Below are positions 10,104-19,098 of a DNA stretch of 64,000 nt, in pieces. Source of the DNA: Gammaproteobacteria bacterium (GTDB lineage Bacteria > Pseudomonadota > Gammaproteobacteria > JAPPPA01). The stretch covers positions 219,583-283,582 of the forward strand of contig JAUHZK010000004.1 in the NCBI GenBank assembly GCA_030425645.1, read 5' to 3'. The notes under the pieces were generated by a model, which saw only the letters and a list, made by a program, of their open reading frames with translations, did not search any database and was not told the origin of the DNA. The position numbers and the translations under genes were made by a program. Numbering within the stretch: position 1 is the first letter of the stretch; each line of letters opens with the position of its first letter.

Positions 10104-10807
10104 TGGCCAATTCCGTTCAGCGGCAAAGCCAGCCTTTGCCGCTGCAAAGCATTGGCGTGATGCAAACGCCATTTAGCCAAAAATTTGGTATTCCGCGCCA
10201 ACCTGGTTTGGTTGCCGCCGAAGGGCGACTTAAGTTTCTAGCACCGTTTAATGATCCCGCAGCCGTGGCTGGGCTAGAGCAGGCTAGTCATGTGTGGGTC
10301 TTATGGCAGTTCCATGCCTGCCCCGAAACGACCACTGACAGCTGGCAGAAAACCGTGCGGCCGCCGCGTTTGGGCGGCAATGAGCGGCTTGGTGTATTCG
10401 CTACGCGATCAGGCTTTCGTCCCAACCGGATTGGTATATCGGTATGTGAATTAAAAGCTATCGAAGCCGATGGCAGCCTGCTGCTGGGTGGCGTTGACAT
10501 GCTTGATGGCACGCCGGTGATGGATATCAAACCCTATGTGCCGTATGCCGATAGTTTGCCTACCGCGACTATGCAATGGGCGGTTGAAGCGCCGCCGCAG
10601 TTAGAAGTGGTATGGGCCAATGAGCTTGATACCAGCGCTGTGTCGGCATCGACACGGCAATTAATTACAGCGGTGCTGGCGCAAGATCCGAGGCCGGCTT
10701 ATCAGCAAGATAAGCGCGACTACGGTCTGGAACTGGATGGATTCAATGTGCGTTTTGAGGTGAATGCTGACTGCGTCACCATTACCACCGTGCAGCCGCT
10801 TACTTAG
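10103..10807 (+). CDS. trmO: tRNA (N6-threonylcarbamoyladenosine37-N6)-methyltransferase TrmO
   Basis: The 234-residue protein is a TrmO/TsaA (YaeB) homologue that methylates t6A37 in certain tRNAs. Typical segments are the opening IGVMQTPFSQKFGIPRQPG, the core RPPRLGGNERLGVFATRSGF with RPNRIGIS, and MLDGTPVMDIKPYVPYAD. The C-terminal extension typical of proteobacterial members is present. It overlaps plsB by one base. The t6A substrate itself is made by TsaD, encoded at the other end of this window. Confidence 0.93.
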   Translation: MANSVQRQSQPLPLQSIGVMQTPFSQKFGIPRQPGLVAAEGRLKFLAPFNDPAAVAGLEQASHVWVLWQFHACPETTTDSWQKTVRPPRLGGNERLGVFATRSGFRPNRIGISVCELKAIEADGSLLLGGVDMLDGTPVMDIKPYVPYADSLPTATMQWAVEAPPQLEVVWANELDTSAVSASTRQLITAVLAQDPRPAYQQDKRDYGLELDGFNVRFEVNADCVTITTVQPLT

Positions 10808-11643
10808 GCGGCTGCTAAACCTTTCTCATCAATAATTTTTAGGAAGGTTTCTGGCTCTGGCCGTACTCGATAGTTATCGGTCATATCGGCAAAGGCAACC
10901 TTGCCCTTGGCGTCCAAAATAATAATGGTTGGAAAGGGCGCGTCGTTGTCGTAGCCCAGCATGCCTAGCGGCACACCATTTTTATGCAAAATTTCTAGCG
11001 TGCTGGCGACGCGGTTGTCGCGGTCTACTAAAAATTTGAAAGGCACATTGAACTTGCGCGCTAGGCTTTCGGTGTTGTCGTGCGATTGTGGTGAAATCAT
11101 CGCCACCTGTACGCCACGACGATCGAGTTCTTTGTACAAGTCCGCCACTTCTTTAATTTGCGCCATGCACAGTGGGCACCAGTTGCCACGATAGAACATT
11201 AACAGTGCCGGTTTGCCGGCAAAATCGGCATTGGTGACGACGCTGTTATTCGGCCCTTCTAACTCAATTGCGGGCAGTGGTTGGCCCAAAACAACGGCAT
11301 TGTTTTTCGGGCGACTCAGGCTGGAGTACCAATAAATATAGAGCAGAGTGGCGACCACAGCGGCCAATCCAATGGCAACGGTATTGCTGCTGTCGGCGGT
11401 AGCCGCGGTGACTAATAGTGCTGCCCACATGGGTGCTTGCACTAAGGGTATGTGCTTGCTGGTGCGTGCCACGTTGCCGAGGAAAAATACCGATACCAAT
11501 ACCGCGCCGGGTAAGGCCGTCAGTGCCAGTGCGGTCCACGGCAAAATGCTGCCGGTCTGCAAAACTTGCCAAAGCCCCCAGCCGCTAACCACAAACATGG
11601 CGGTGAAATAGAGCGATACATACCAGCGTTTAATCGTGTTCAT
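10804..11643 (-). CDS. membrane-anchored redoxin (AhpC/TSA-type thioredoxin fold)
   Basis: The start at 11643 gives 279 residues beginning MNTIKRWYV; an upstream in-frame extension of 34 residues looks non-coding. About four hydrophobic helices fill residues 5-115, followed by a peroxiredoxin/thioredoxin-fold domain with a CxxC active site (FYRGNWCPLCMAQIKE). The C-terminal domain likely faces one side of the inner membrane and works as a peroxidase or thiol-disulfide exchanger. It converges on trmO with a 4-base overlap and is divergent from the lipoprotein gene at 11856. Confidence 0.8.
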   Translation of the reverse strand: MNTIKRWYVSLYFTAMFVVSGWGLWQVLQTGSILPWTALALTALPGAVLVSVFFLGNVARTSKHIPLVQAPMWAALLVTAATADSSNTVAIGLAAVVATLLYIYWYSSLSRPKNNAVVLGQPLPAIELEGPNNSVVTNADFAGKPALLMFYRGNWCPLCMAQIKEVADLYKELDRRGVQVAMISPQSHDNTESLARKFNVPFKFLVDRDNRVASTLEILHKNGVPLGMLGYDNDAPFPTIIILDAKGKVAFADMTDNYRVRPEPETFLKIIDEKGLAAA

Positions 11644-11855
11644 GGTTTTCCAACGGCAAAAAGTTAAAGCGGTAGAGTGGCTTGCGATTATAAGGTTCCC
11701 GGCGGCGGCGCTAAAGCAGCAAATGCCGCCAATATTGGCGCACATTGGGCAGTACCTAATTTAGTGCTATGTTTAAGACGTCTCATGGGGTAAATATGGC
11801 TTGGAACCTAGCCACGGCTGGCAGGTCTAAACAGCCATTATTGTGGAGCGTAAAG

Positions 11856-12434
11856 ATGAAGCCAATGCTAAAAATCACGGCCTCGCTAGCAAGCGTTATG
11901 CTGCTGGCTGCCTGCGTTTCAGCAACGCCGTATCGGGCGGCTGAGAACAAAGACGACTACGGATACCAAGAGCAGAAGCTGGAAGAAAATCGCTATCGCG
12001 TGAGCTTTGCTGGCAACTCTCAAACTGACCGGCAAACGGTGGAAAACTATCTGTTGTATCGAGCCGCGGAGTTAACAGTAGCGAACGGCAAAGACTATTT
12101 TGTTGTTACCAGCAGTGACACCGAGAAAAACGTAGGCCAGCACTCAACCGTAGTGCGGCCGTCATTTTCTTTCGGTTATGGTCATCACCACGGTTACGGT
12201 CGGCATCACGGTTTTGGCTTGGGCTTTAATGTGATCAGCTCCAGCTACCGTGACTATGAGGCCTTTGGCGTGATTCTATTAAAGTCTGGCCAAAAACCGA
12301 GTGATAACGAGAACGCCTATGATGCGCACTCGGTATTGCAAGTTTTGGGGACGGAGGTTGTCGGCCAAGCCCTGCGGAATTTGGCCTCAACGTCTGAGGA
12401 GCAAGTGCCTGAGGAGCAAGTGCCTGAGGAATAA
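11856..12434 (+). CDS. small lipoprotein, CC0125/CC1285-like
   Basis: The ATG at 11856, preceded by GGAG, gives a 192-residue lipoprotein: signal peptide with lipobox LLAAC (Cys about 20), a middle domain with YRVSFAGNSQTDRQTVENY and YLLYRAAELTVANGKDYFVV typical of CC0125/CC1285 lipoproteins, then a His/Gly-rich patch (GYGHHHGYGRHHGFG) that could bind metal. The C-terminus is a tandem repeat of EEQVP encoded by 15-bp units. An extended in-frame start at 11769 is less likely because it would bury the signal peptide. Function unknown. Confidence 0.75.
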   Translation: MKPMLKITASLASVMLLAACVSATPYRAAENKDDYGYQEQKLEENRYRVSFAGNSQTDRQTVENYLLYRAAELTVANGKDYFVVTSSDTEKNVGQHSTVVRPSFSFGYGHHHGYGRHHGFGLGFNVISSSYRDYEAFGVILLKSGQKPSDNENAYDAHSVLQVLGTEVVGQALRNLASTSEEQVPEEQVPEE

Positions 12435-12440
12435 CCGGCG

Positions 12441-14012
12441 TTAGTGGTTAGGCTCGATTAGGTGGAGGCTCTGCTCGGCCAAACCAATACCGACTTCGGC
12501 GAAGTAGTTAAAGACTTCATCAATGCCGGCTTTGAGTAAGACGATTTTTTGGTCTTCGTATTTGGCAATGGCTGCAGTGCGGCCTTTGTAACCGACTTTA
12601 CGCAATAGCTTCACGGCTTCCAGGGTGTCCAAATGATTGGGCATGGCGAACACAATGAGCCGAATAGACTCTAGGTTAATGGTTGACCAAAAGTCTAAAT
12701 CCTCGGCGTCGCCCAGCACCACATTGCGGCCTAGTGCGCGCTGTTCGTTAACGCGTTTGATGTCGACATCAACGCCACAGGCATGTTGATTAAGGTGGTC
12801 ATTAAACGCATCAAAGGCGCCGCTACCTACCCGTCCCATACCAGCAATAAGCACCGACGCCTCACCCGGCTCAAGAAAGGCATCTTCTGGCAAACGTTCA
12901 GAGCGTTGGAAGCGATTGATTACGTTGCTCCAGCGCGCGTATAGCCCATGCGCGCGGGCGTTAATAAGCGCCGAGAACACAAACGAGATAGACACCGCCA
13001 AGGCCATAATAACCAGCCACTCTTTTGCCAGCAGGCCGCTGGCGACACTAATAGAGCAAACAATGAGCCCAAACTCGCTGTAGTTAGCGAGGCTGAGCGC
13101 ACTAAGGAAAGCGGTGCGGCTGCGCAGCTTAAGTGCAGACAGCCAAGCAAAAAACATCGCGGTTTTAAGCGGCAAGGCAATGGCCATCACCAACGCTACC
13201 CCAAACATGTCAGCCGTAGGCAGGGCGGTGAAGCCAATCGACAAGAAAAAGCCGATCAAGAAAATGTCTTTAAAGCTTAGCAGCGACTTGGATAGCTCTA
13301 CCGCCTTGCTGTGGCCGCCCAAGAGTACGCCGACCACTAAAGCCCCTAAATGGGATTTTAGGCCGACGATTTCAAATAGCTCGCCAAACGAGAGCGCAAA
13401 GAAGAAACCGGCTAGTGGCAACATCTCGCCGTGGCCACTGTGATCCAATAATCTTTTAAGCAGTGGCCTGATGACGGGCAAAGCCAGTAGTGCTAGAGCC
13501 CAGATCGACGGCGTTTTACCCGACGCGAGAGTGACAAAAACAACCGCCGCAATATCCTGAATAATGAGGATGCCGATCGCCACTTGGCCGTGGCGGGCGC
13601 GTAGTTCGCCGCGGTCTTCCAGAATTTTGATGGCGCAGACGGTGCTACTAAAGCTCACCGCAAAGCCGATTAAGGCCGCGGTTTGCCAATCTAAAGCGGA
13701 GAAATAGGCCAAGCCAATCTGGCCTAGGAAAAGGCTGTTGGCTAAAGTTAGCAGCACAATCAGCAGCATATGCCCCGAGGCGCTGGCCCAGATTTCGGGC
13801 TTTAATAAACTGCCAACATTCAGTTTTAGGCCAATGGTGAACAACAACAGCGTAACGCCTAAATCCGACAGCGTTTGTAGCGAGCTGTCGGGTTCTACGC
13901 CGATGCCATGCAGGCCAAAGCCCGCCGCTAAATAACCAATCAGCGGCGGCAATCCAAGTTGTTTTACTAAAAAGCCACAGCCAAACGCTACGGCTACCCA
14001 AATGAAATCCAT
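12441..14012 (-). CDS. Kef/YbaL-type CPA2 cation:proton antiporter with RCK domain
   Basis: The 523-residue protein has about a dozen membrane helices (residues 1-360) of the Na+/H+ exchanger fold, including TLSDLGVTLLLFTIGLKL and the AVSFSSTVCAIKILEDRG core, followed by a cytosolic NAD-binding RCK/TrkA-N domain starting VLIAGMGRVGSGAFDAF. This is the design of glutathione-gated K+/H+ antiporters and YbaL relatives. It is a single gene close to the end of the preceding lipoprotein gene (convergent). The transported ion is inferred from the family only. Confidence 0.87.
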   Translation of the reverse strand: MDFIWVAVAFGCGFLVKQLGLPPLIGYLAAGFGLHGIGVEPDSSLQTLSDLGVTLLLFTIGLKLNVGSLLKPEIWASASGHMLLIVLLTLANSLFLGQIGLAYFSALDWQTAALIGFAVSFSSTVCAIKILEDRGELRARHGQVAIGILIIQDIAAVVFVTLASGKTPSIWALALLALPVIRPLLKRLLDHSGHGEMLPLAGFFFALSFGELFEIVGLKSHLGALVVGVLLGGHSKAVELSKSLLSFKDIFLIGFFLSIGFTALPTADMFGVALVMAIALPLKTAMFFAWLSALKLRSRTAFLSALSLANYSEFGLIVCSISVASGLLAKEWLVIMALAVSISFVFSALINARAHGLYARWSNVINRFQRSERLPEDAFLEPGEASVLIAGMGRVGSGAFDAFNDHLNQHACGVDVDIKRVNEQRALGRNVVLGDAEDLDFWSTINLESIRLIVFAMPNHLDTLEAVKLLRKVGYKGRTAAIAKYEDQKIVLLKAGIDEVFNYFAEVGIGLAEQSLHLIEPNH

Positions 14013-14109
14013 AAGCTAATGTAAGTTATCGCTAGGCTAATTTGAAGCGTCTAGGGCGGCTTGTTTAGCCGTGAAGCTAAAATTGACTGGGCCGTTGTTG
14101 GCTTCGTAG

Positions 14110-15126
14110 CTAGATGCCACCAGCGGCTTTTTCACGGCGCAGTTGTTTGGGTGTTTTGGAAAACCAACGCTGGCAAGAGCGATTTAATGCGCTCTGGTCG
14201 GCGTAACCCAACATGCCCGCAATCTGCGTCAGTCGTAATCTCGGTTCGGCTAAATAACTGATTGCTAGCGCTTTGCGCTCGGCGTCGAGTAGCTGTTCAA
14301 ACACATGTCCCTCCGCAGCCAGATGTCGCTGCAATGTGCGCGGGTGAAGGTTGAGTTGCTCAGCCACTAAACGGATATTGCCGTGCCCCGTCGGTAATAA
14401 CGTGCGGATTAAGTGGCATACCTCGCCACGCAAGTCAGCCGGTGCGCCGCCATGTTGGGTAGCCAAATACTCGGCCGCGACGCGGGCGGTTTCTTCGTCG
14501 GCACCGCTGATTCGGTGCTGCATTACATGGATGGGCAAGTCGACGGCGCAGAAGTCTGCCCCGAATAAGGTCTCGCAACCCCAAAATTGGTTATACAGCG
14601 ACTGTGGCCCCAGGCGTTGATGGGGAAAGTGCATCGCCAAGCCATATTCCTTAGCGCCGACCAGTAGCTGGGTAATGGATTGGCCGTTACCCATAAACAG
14701 TTCCAACATTTGCCGCGAGGAAACTAAACCGGGCTCGCGTAACTCGATATGGACGCGAATAAACCGTGCCGAAAGCGCTATCTCCTGCCGCACCCGCAAG
14801 GCCGGCGTCAGCACATGTAGATAGTTGCTAATAGACGTTAAGGCTGATTCCACCGTGTTGGCGTTGCGCGCGAGTACGGCAATAGGCCCGAGCATGGCTA
14901 AGCCTTGGCGGGTAGAGAGTTGCATGCCAAAGTCGGGGCAGCTCAAGGTGTCCGCACAATATTCGAGCAGCGCGCAAGCTTGTCGGAATGGGATAAATGT
15001 TTCGCCACAGTGCTCAATGTCGGGGCGAATATTAAAGCGCTGCAATAACCCTTCGGGATCACCGCGGAGGTCTTGCACCAGGCTTCCAAAGCCGGTCAAT
15101 AAGCTGGATCGTAGTAAATAGCTCAT
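14110..15126 (-). CDS. AraC-family transcriptional regulator (Arabinose_bd/OruR type)
   Basis: The 338-residue protein has an N-terminal ligand-binding region (residues about 20-205) of the type found in OruR-like AraC regulators and a C-terminal double helix-turn-helix: first helix pair at NIRLVAEQLNLHPRTLQRHL, second at RLTQIAGMLGYADQSALNRS followed by WFSKTPKQLRRE. It is divergent from the DUF2306-like membrane protein gene, and an operator-like direct repeat lies between the two, so it probably controls that gene and itself. The ligand is unknown; lipids and steroids are common for this subfamily. Confidence 0.87.
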   Translation of the reverse strand: MSYLLRSSLLTGFGSLVQDLRGDPEGLLQRFNIRPDIEHCGETFIPFRQACALLEYCADTLSCPDFGMQLSTRQGLAMLGPIAVLARNANTVESALTSISNYLHVLTPALRVRQEIALSARFIRVHIELREPGLVSSRQMLELFMGNGQSITQLLVGAKEYGLAMHFPHQRLGPQSLYNQFWGCETLFGADFCAVDLPIHVMQHRISGADEETARVAAEYLATQHGGAPADLRGEVCHLIRTLLPTGHGNIRLVAEQLNLHPRTLQRHLAAEGHVFEQLLDAERKALAISYLAEPRLRLTQIAGMLGYADQSALNRSCQRWFSKTPKQLRREKAAGGI

Positions 15127-15134
15127 AGGCGCTT

Positions 15135-15170
15135 GTCGTCAAATGGCAAAATTAAGTCGTCAAATGCCAA
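15135..15170 (+). promoter_or_regulatory. operator-like direct repeat between araC-type regulator and its divergent target
   Basis: GTCGTCAAATGGCAA at 15135 is repeated as GTCGTCAAATGCCAA at 15156, one mismatch in 15 bases and exactly 21 bp (two helical turns) apart. Direct repeats on one DNA face are the usual binding pattern of AraC-family activators. The site lies 9 bp from the regulator start and about 55 bp from the divergent gene start. Confidence 0.75.
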
Positions 15171-15225
15171 TTATGGGCTGCTTGGCTTCAATATTCTATG
15201 CCGCAGATACATAGAGGTATTTGCC

Positions 15226-16764
15226 ATGAGTCAGACCAGCCAACTAACGCCACCCAATCTAATAGCTCGCTTTGCGCCATTTTTATGGCTGCTAACGGGT
15301 GTGTTTTTAATTAGCTACGGTTTCTTTGCCTTTAACGCTGGCACCAAGGTGTCACCGACGTTGAACCCGGTCACCGATGGTGACGAGCAGATTGCATTTA
15401 TCATCGAGCAAGCAAATAACGGCGTTGCCATGGCGGACTCGCCAGAAGCCGAGCATTTGCCGGCTTGGATTAACTTGATTGCCGAAATTGAATCTAGCGA
15501 GTATGTCCACGGTAGCGACAGCATCATGGATACCGAGCAGCACTTTTTCGCGATGGATGACACCAAGCGCCATGTGTTGAGTACCCACATGATGTTGGGG
15601 CTGGTAATTATGGCGGCGGGTTTCTTTCAGTTCTGGCCGGCGTTTCGTCGTAAACACCGCAAGGCGCACCGCGTTTTAGGGGTGGTGTATTTATTGGCCG
15701 GCTTTAGCTCAATGGCCATGAGCGGTTACTACTTGCTTAATACCGAGATTGCCAAAATCTATAGTCAGTTTGTTTTTTACGCCGGCTTATGGATCATGCT
15801 GGCTACGGTAGTTGTTGGCTTGAGTCTGGCCAGTTACGCCATCGTTAAACGCAATATTGCTGTTCACCTCGGCTGGCAAGCCTTTGCCTTTGGTAGCTTT
15901 TTAACCGCGCCCATTCAGCGCTTGTATTGGGTGGGTATGGCACCGCTTTCTGATGGTGCTAGTTTTAACGAAATGAATATGGTGATGAATGTCACCCTGT
16001 TTGCACAGGCGTTTCTGGGCGGTTATCTGGCCTTTTATCTCAACAGAGAAAGCAGCCCGGTATTAAAGAATGCAGCGCCAACGGGTAGTGATTACAGCAG
16101 CTCGCTGGTGCAACGCGTTAGCTATGTTTCGTTCGCCGCCATATGGCTGCTGGCGCTGTGGTTTTACGTGCTTGCGCCCGGATTTGCCGGTAGTGATTTT
16201 ATGCTACAGCAGGCGCCGGCCAGCGCCGCAGAATGGCATGACGGCATCTTTACCAATGCATTGCCGCTACTGTTTGTTGGGCTATTGGCGGTATTTATGT
16301 TTCTGGCTGCTCGCCTACTGACCGCCACGCCCGCCGCATTAGCGCAGATGACGCTGGCCCCGAAATGGCTGTTAGCGACTGGCCTTGCCTTGGCTGCCGT
16401 GTTCTTCAACTGGGCCTGGCAGTTAGGAATGCCTAGCCACAGTCATTCGTTGGCTGGAGTCTTTTACGCTGGGGCGGCCGTATTGTTGCTGGTGTTTGTA
16501 TTGCTCAGTACGCGCGCCGCAGCCCGTCAACGCTTTGGCAAAATGAAAGAGTGGCTGTGGTTTGCCGCGCCACTAGCGGCCAGCCCCGGCATTATGGTGG
16601 CGTTGTTATATGTGATTAACGCTATCAACCTAGTGCCCGAGCCTTACCGACAGCAAGGTCATGGTTATCAATTGGCGGCAGGAGCGGCGCTATTTGTGGC
16701 CGTGTTTATTGGCCATGTTTTAGCGATTTATTCTGCTGAAACTAAACGTTATGCCGTGAATTAA
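15226..16764 (+). CDS. DUF2306-like polytopic membrane protein
   Basis: The ATG at 15226 (AGAGG upstream) yields 512 residues with about twelve membrane helices. The first half carries DUF2306-like features: histidines in HMMLGLVIMAAGFFQFWPAF and the following HRKAHRVLGVVYLL segment, a pattern reminiscent of di-heme or quinone-binding membrane folds. The second half is another set of helices that may be a separate domain. A longer reading frame to 15133 runs through the operator repeats and is rejected. Probable target of the divergent AraC-type regulator. Function unknown. Confidence 0.65.
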   Translation: MSQTSQLTPPNLIARFAPFLWLLTGVFLISYGFFAFNAGTKVSPTLNPVTDGDEQIAFIIEQANNGVAMADSPEAEHLPAWINLIAEIESSEYVHGSDSIMDTEQHFFAMDDTKRHVLSTHMMLGLVIMAAGFFQFWPAFRRKHRKAHRVLGVVYLLAGFSSMAMSGYYLLNTEIAKIYSQFVFYAGLWIMLATVVVGLSLASYAIVKRNIAVHLGWQAFAFGSFLTAPIQRLYWVGMAPLSDGASFNEMNMVMNVTLFAQAFLGGYLAFYLNRESSPVLKNAAPTGSDYSSSLVQRVSYVSFAAIWLLALWFYVLAPGFAGSDFMLQQAPASAAEWHDGIFTNALPLLFVGLLAVFMFLAARLLTATPAALAQMTLAPKWLLATGLALAAVFFNWAWQLGMPSHSHSLAGVFYAGAAVLLLVFVLLSTRAAARQRFGKMKEWLWFAAPLAASPGIMVALLYVINAINLVPEPYRQQGHGYQLAAGAALFVAVFIGHVLAIYSAETKRYAVN

Positions 16765-16915
16765 AAAACAAGCCGGCGGGGCTTGAAGGCTCGCCTTCGT
16801 TTTTATCAAGCAGCTCGTTAGTGTGTTCGCTGAACGGCTGCAGCTAGCGAGCTTGATTTGGTTAGCGTCAGCGTGTTCAAGTATGTGTTTCAGGGCGGTT
16901 ACTTGGGGTAAACAT

Positions 16916-17677
16916 ATGCGCTTGGCTATTTGGGGAATGTTGGTGGGGCTCGCGGTTGTAAGTAGCGTGCATGCGGAAGTTTATAAGTGTCAGATTGGCG
17001 GGCGGCTTGTTTATCAAAACATGCCTTGCCCCGAGCAGCGAAATAGTCTGCGGAGCGCCGACAGCGCTCTAGATGGCTGGAAGTACGGGACTACTATTTC
17101 GGAAATGAAGCAGCAGGCTCAGTACCGCCAATTACCAATGGCGCCTGGTAGAACGCCTGCCTACCAAGGCTTTAGTCACACGGAAATTAACAAGAAGCCG
17201 GCGGCACGGCAGTACACCTACAAAACCCAGTTGATGGGCAAGCGGGCCAACGTAACTCTGTTCTTTAGTCAGGCCTCGCAATTGCTTTATCAAATAGAGG
17301 CGCGGTTCCCCGTGGCAGGAGAAAGCGTGGCAGAGCGAAAGTATTTCTACGAATCTCTACACGCAAAGCTGTCAAAGAAATATGGGAAAGCAAAACATAT
17401 TAAAACTGACGCTGCGAAGAAGGCAGTTAAGGACAACCCGTTGGCAACGCTAATTGTCGGTGATATCACCAGTACTTTCACAGGTAGCCTTCAAGCGTGG
17501 AATGCCGGAAAAGATAAGCTGGTGACGCTTTCGTATAAGAAAAAGTATGAGCTGATGACTTCCTACCGGCTCAACTATAAGAACGGAACACTTGTAAATC
17601 GCCACCAGCGAGAGGTGGCGGCAGAAATCAAGCAGCGTAACGACCGAGCGCTGAGCAATGACGAGGGGCGTTTGTAA
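16916..17677 (+). CDS. DUF4124-containing secreted protein
   Basis: The ATG at 16916 follows GGGGTAA and starts a clear signal peptide (MRLAIWGMLVGLAVVSSVHA). Directly after cleavage comes the DUF4124 pattern EVYKCQIGGRLVYQNMPC, a short beta domain with two cysteines. The remaining about 200 residues are basic and resemble no family I can name. Likely periplasmic; function unknown. An in-frame extension to 16823 would hide the signal peptide. Confidence 0.68.
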   Translation: MRLAIWGMLVGLAVVSSVHAEVYKCQIGGRLVYQNMPCPEQRNSLRSADSALDGWKYGTTISEMKQQAQYRQLPMAPGRTPAYQGFSHTEINKKPAARQYTYKTQLMGKRANVTLFFSQASQLLYQIEARFPVAGESVAERKYFYESLHAKLSKKYGKAKHIKTDAAKKAVKDNPLATLIVGDITSTFTGSLQAWNAGKDKLVTLSYKKKYELMTSYRLNYKNGTLVNRHQREVAAEIKQRNDRALSNDEGRL

Positions 17678-17721
17678 CGACAGTCTAGCTAGTTGTCGCC
17701 CCGGTATCAGTTAGAGAGTTG

Positions 17722-18417
17722 TTAATGACTGAGATGCTGGTCAAAAAAGGCCAGCGTGCGTTCCCAGGCTAGCTGTGAACTTTGGGTTTTTCTGGCGAGC
17801 GAACGAAAGCCGTGTGGGATGTTGTAAATGTGATCGTCGAGTCGGTCGCCCAGTAATTGCTTTAAGCGGTCGCGCCGTTTGCGTGGGCAGAATGGGTCAA
17901 CGCGGCTCCAATGGCCTTGTATGCGTTTTACATTCACTAACTCGGCTTCTTCCTTGGTTGGTACGCCAGCGCCTTGGTGGCCTAGTGAATGGTGAAAAAT
18001 AACTGGCGCTTCTACGCCTTCACGCATGGCCGCTTGAATCACATAACCGCCGGTTAGGCACATGCCAATCATACCTAGTTCGCCGTTACAGGCTGCATCT
18101 TGTTTTTGCAGTTGGATTAGCTCAGCAATCTCTTTATACAAAGGGCTATCAACCGAGTTGTGGCGGCCGACTGTTTTTACAATGGCGCGCACGCAGTATT
18201 CCCGCTTGTAATCGCCCGTGTATAAATTGGGTAGGTAAACCAAGTAACCACGGTTCGCTAGCTCTTGCGCATCTTCTCGGTAGGGATCAATTACGCCGTA
18301 AATTTCATGCAAATACAGCACGCCGGGTGCTACGGGTTTTCCGGCTGGGCGGTAAACCTCTACTGCAACGTCGCGGCCATTGAGGGTGGCCGTAATAATT
18401 TCTGGGCTGAAAGTCAT
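17722..18417 (-). CDS. dienelactone hydrolase-family protein
   Basis: This 231-residue alpha/beta hydrolase has the dienelactone hydrolase layout: VLYLHEIYGVIDPYREDAQE after the first strands, a cysteine nucleophile in GMIGMCLTGGYVIQ (about residue 129), and the catalytic His in YNIPHGFRSLAR. Family members cleave lactones or esters in the cytoplasm. It starts 8 bp after the stop of the toxin gene upstream, so the toxin-antitoxin promoter may read into it. Substrate unknown. Confidence 0.8.
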   Translation of the reverse strand: MTFSPEIITATLNGRDVAVEVYRPAGKPVAPGVLYLHEIYGVIDPYREDAQELANRGYLVYLPNLYTGDYKREYCVRAIVKTVGRHNSVDSPLYKEIAELIQLQKQDAACNGELGMIGMCLTGGYVIQAAMREGVEAPVIFHHSLGHQGAGVPTKEEAELVNVKRIQGHWSRVDPFCPRKRRDRLKQLLGDRLDDHIYNIPHGFRSLARKTQSSQLAWERTLAFFDQHLSH

Positions 18418-18425
18418 CGCCGGAT

Positions 18426-18725
18426 CTAGTGGTAGTCGGTTTCGCGTTGGTGGCGTATGGCTACTATGGTGATGGTTTCGTCGTCCTCAATTTCAAATAG
18501 GGCAACGTAACCAGAGCGACCATGCTGAATTAATAGCTCGCGAAAGAAAGGGTTGTCGCCCTTGGCTTTGCGGCAGGAGAATGGAAACTTTTCTAGCAGC
18601 GTCAGTGCTTGTTTAATGTTTTGTAGTGCGTTTGTGGCGCTGCCAATATCGCCATCAGCTAGTAAAGCAAAAAGTCGTTCGATATCGCCTTTAGCTTCTA
18701 ATGAGAAGCGGACGGTATAGCTCAT
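18426..18725 (-). CDS. RelE/ParE-superfamily toxin
   Basis: The 99-residue protein shows the ParE/RelE fold order: beta1 YTVRFSLEAKGDIERLF, helix pair, FPFSCRKAKGDNPFFRELL, then the closing strands YVALFEIEDDETITIVAIRHQRE. It is either a gyrase poison (ParE-like) or an mRNA interferase (RelE-like); residues visible here do not decide. Its ATG overlaps the antitoxin stop (ATGA), the typical coupling of type II toxin-antitoxin pairs. Confidence 0.85.
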   Translation of the reverse strand: MSYTVRFSLEAKGDIERLFALLADGDIGSATNALQNIKQALTLLEKFPFSCRKAKGDNPFFRELLIQHGRSGYVALFEIEDDETITIVAIRHQRETDYH

Positions 18726-18988
18726 GCTTTCTTTTTCGCGTTATCGAGAATGTTCTGTAAAGAGTCCAGCACTTCTTCTTTGCTGAAATAAACACCGGTT
18801 TTCTTAGTATTCTCGCGTGATGCCATGCCGCGCGCGATGAATTCTTGCTGGGCTTTACGGTGATGGATTTCGCTTCTAAGCGACTCTTCTACAAAGTTGC
18901 TCAGCGTTTCTCCGTCTTTTAACACGCTTTCAACGTCGGCGCGTAGGTCTGGTGTCACTCGTAGTGGTGGAATGGTGGCTGATTTCAT
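18722..18988 (-). CDS. antitoxin, YlcI/YnfO or CopG-like ribbon-helix-helix
   Basis: The 88-residue partner starts IPPLRVTPDLRADVESVLKD and continues ETLSNFVEESLRSEI, a ribbon-helix-helix-like DNA-binding N-terminus of the YlcI/YnfO type. The basic C-terminal part (residues 50-88) should wrap the toxin. An inverted repeat upstream is a likely autoregulatory operator. Confidence 0.8.
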   Translation of the reverse strand: MKSATIPPLRVTPDLRADVESVLKDGETLSNFVEESLRSEIHHRKAQQEFIARGMASRENTKKTGVYFSKEEVLDSLQNILDNAKKKA

Positions 18989-18999
18989 AACGCAAAAAA

Positions 19000-19019
19000 T
19001 GTATTACATTTGAAATACA
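19000..19019. promoter_or_regulatory. palindromic operator candidate upstream of the toxin-antitoxin pair
   Basis: TGTATTACATTTGAAATACA contains the inverted half-sites TGTATT and AATACA, 12 bp upstream of the antitoxin start. Ribbon-helix-helix antitoxins usually bind such palindromes to repress their own operon. Confidence 0.5.
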
Positions 19020-19098
19020 ATATTAGCCATCGTTATTTAGTTGTGCAACTTAGCTAAGTGATATTTATCGCAGCCGCTAACTCAATCAGCTCCATTCG

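Noticed and set aside
16765-16822. Hairpin CAAGCC/GGCTTG as a terminator after the DUF2306-like gene
   Set aside because: The stem is short and no T run follows.
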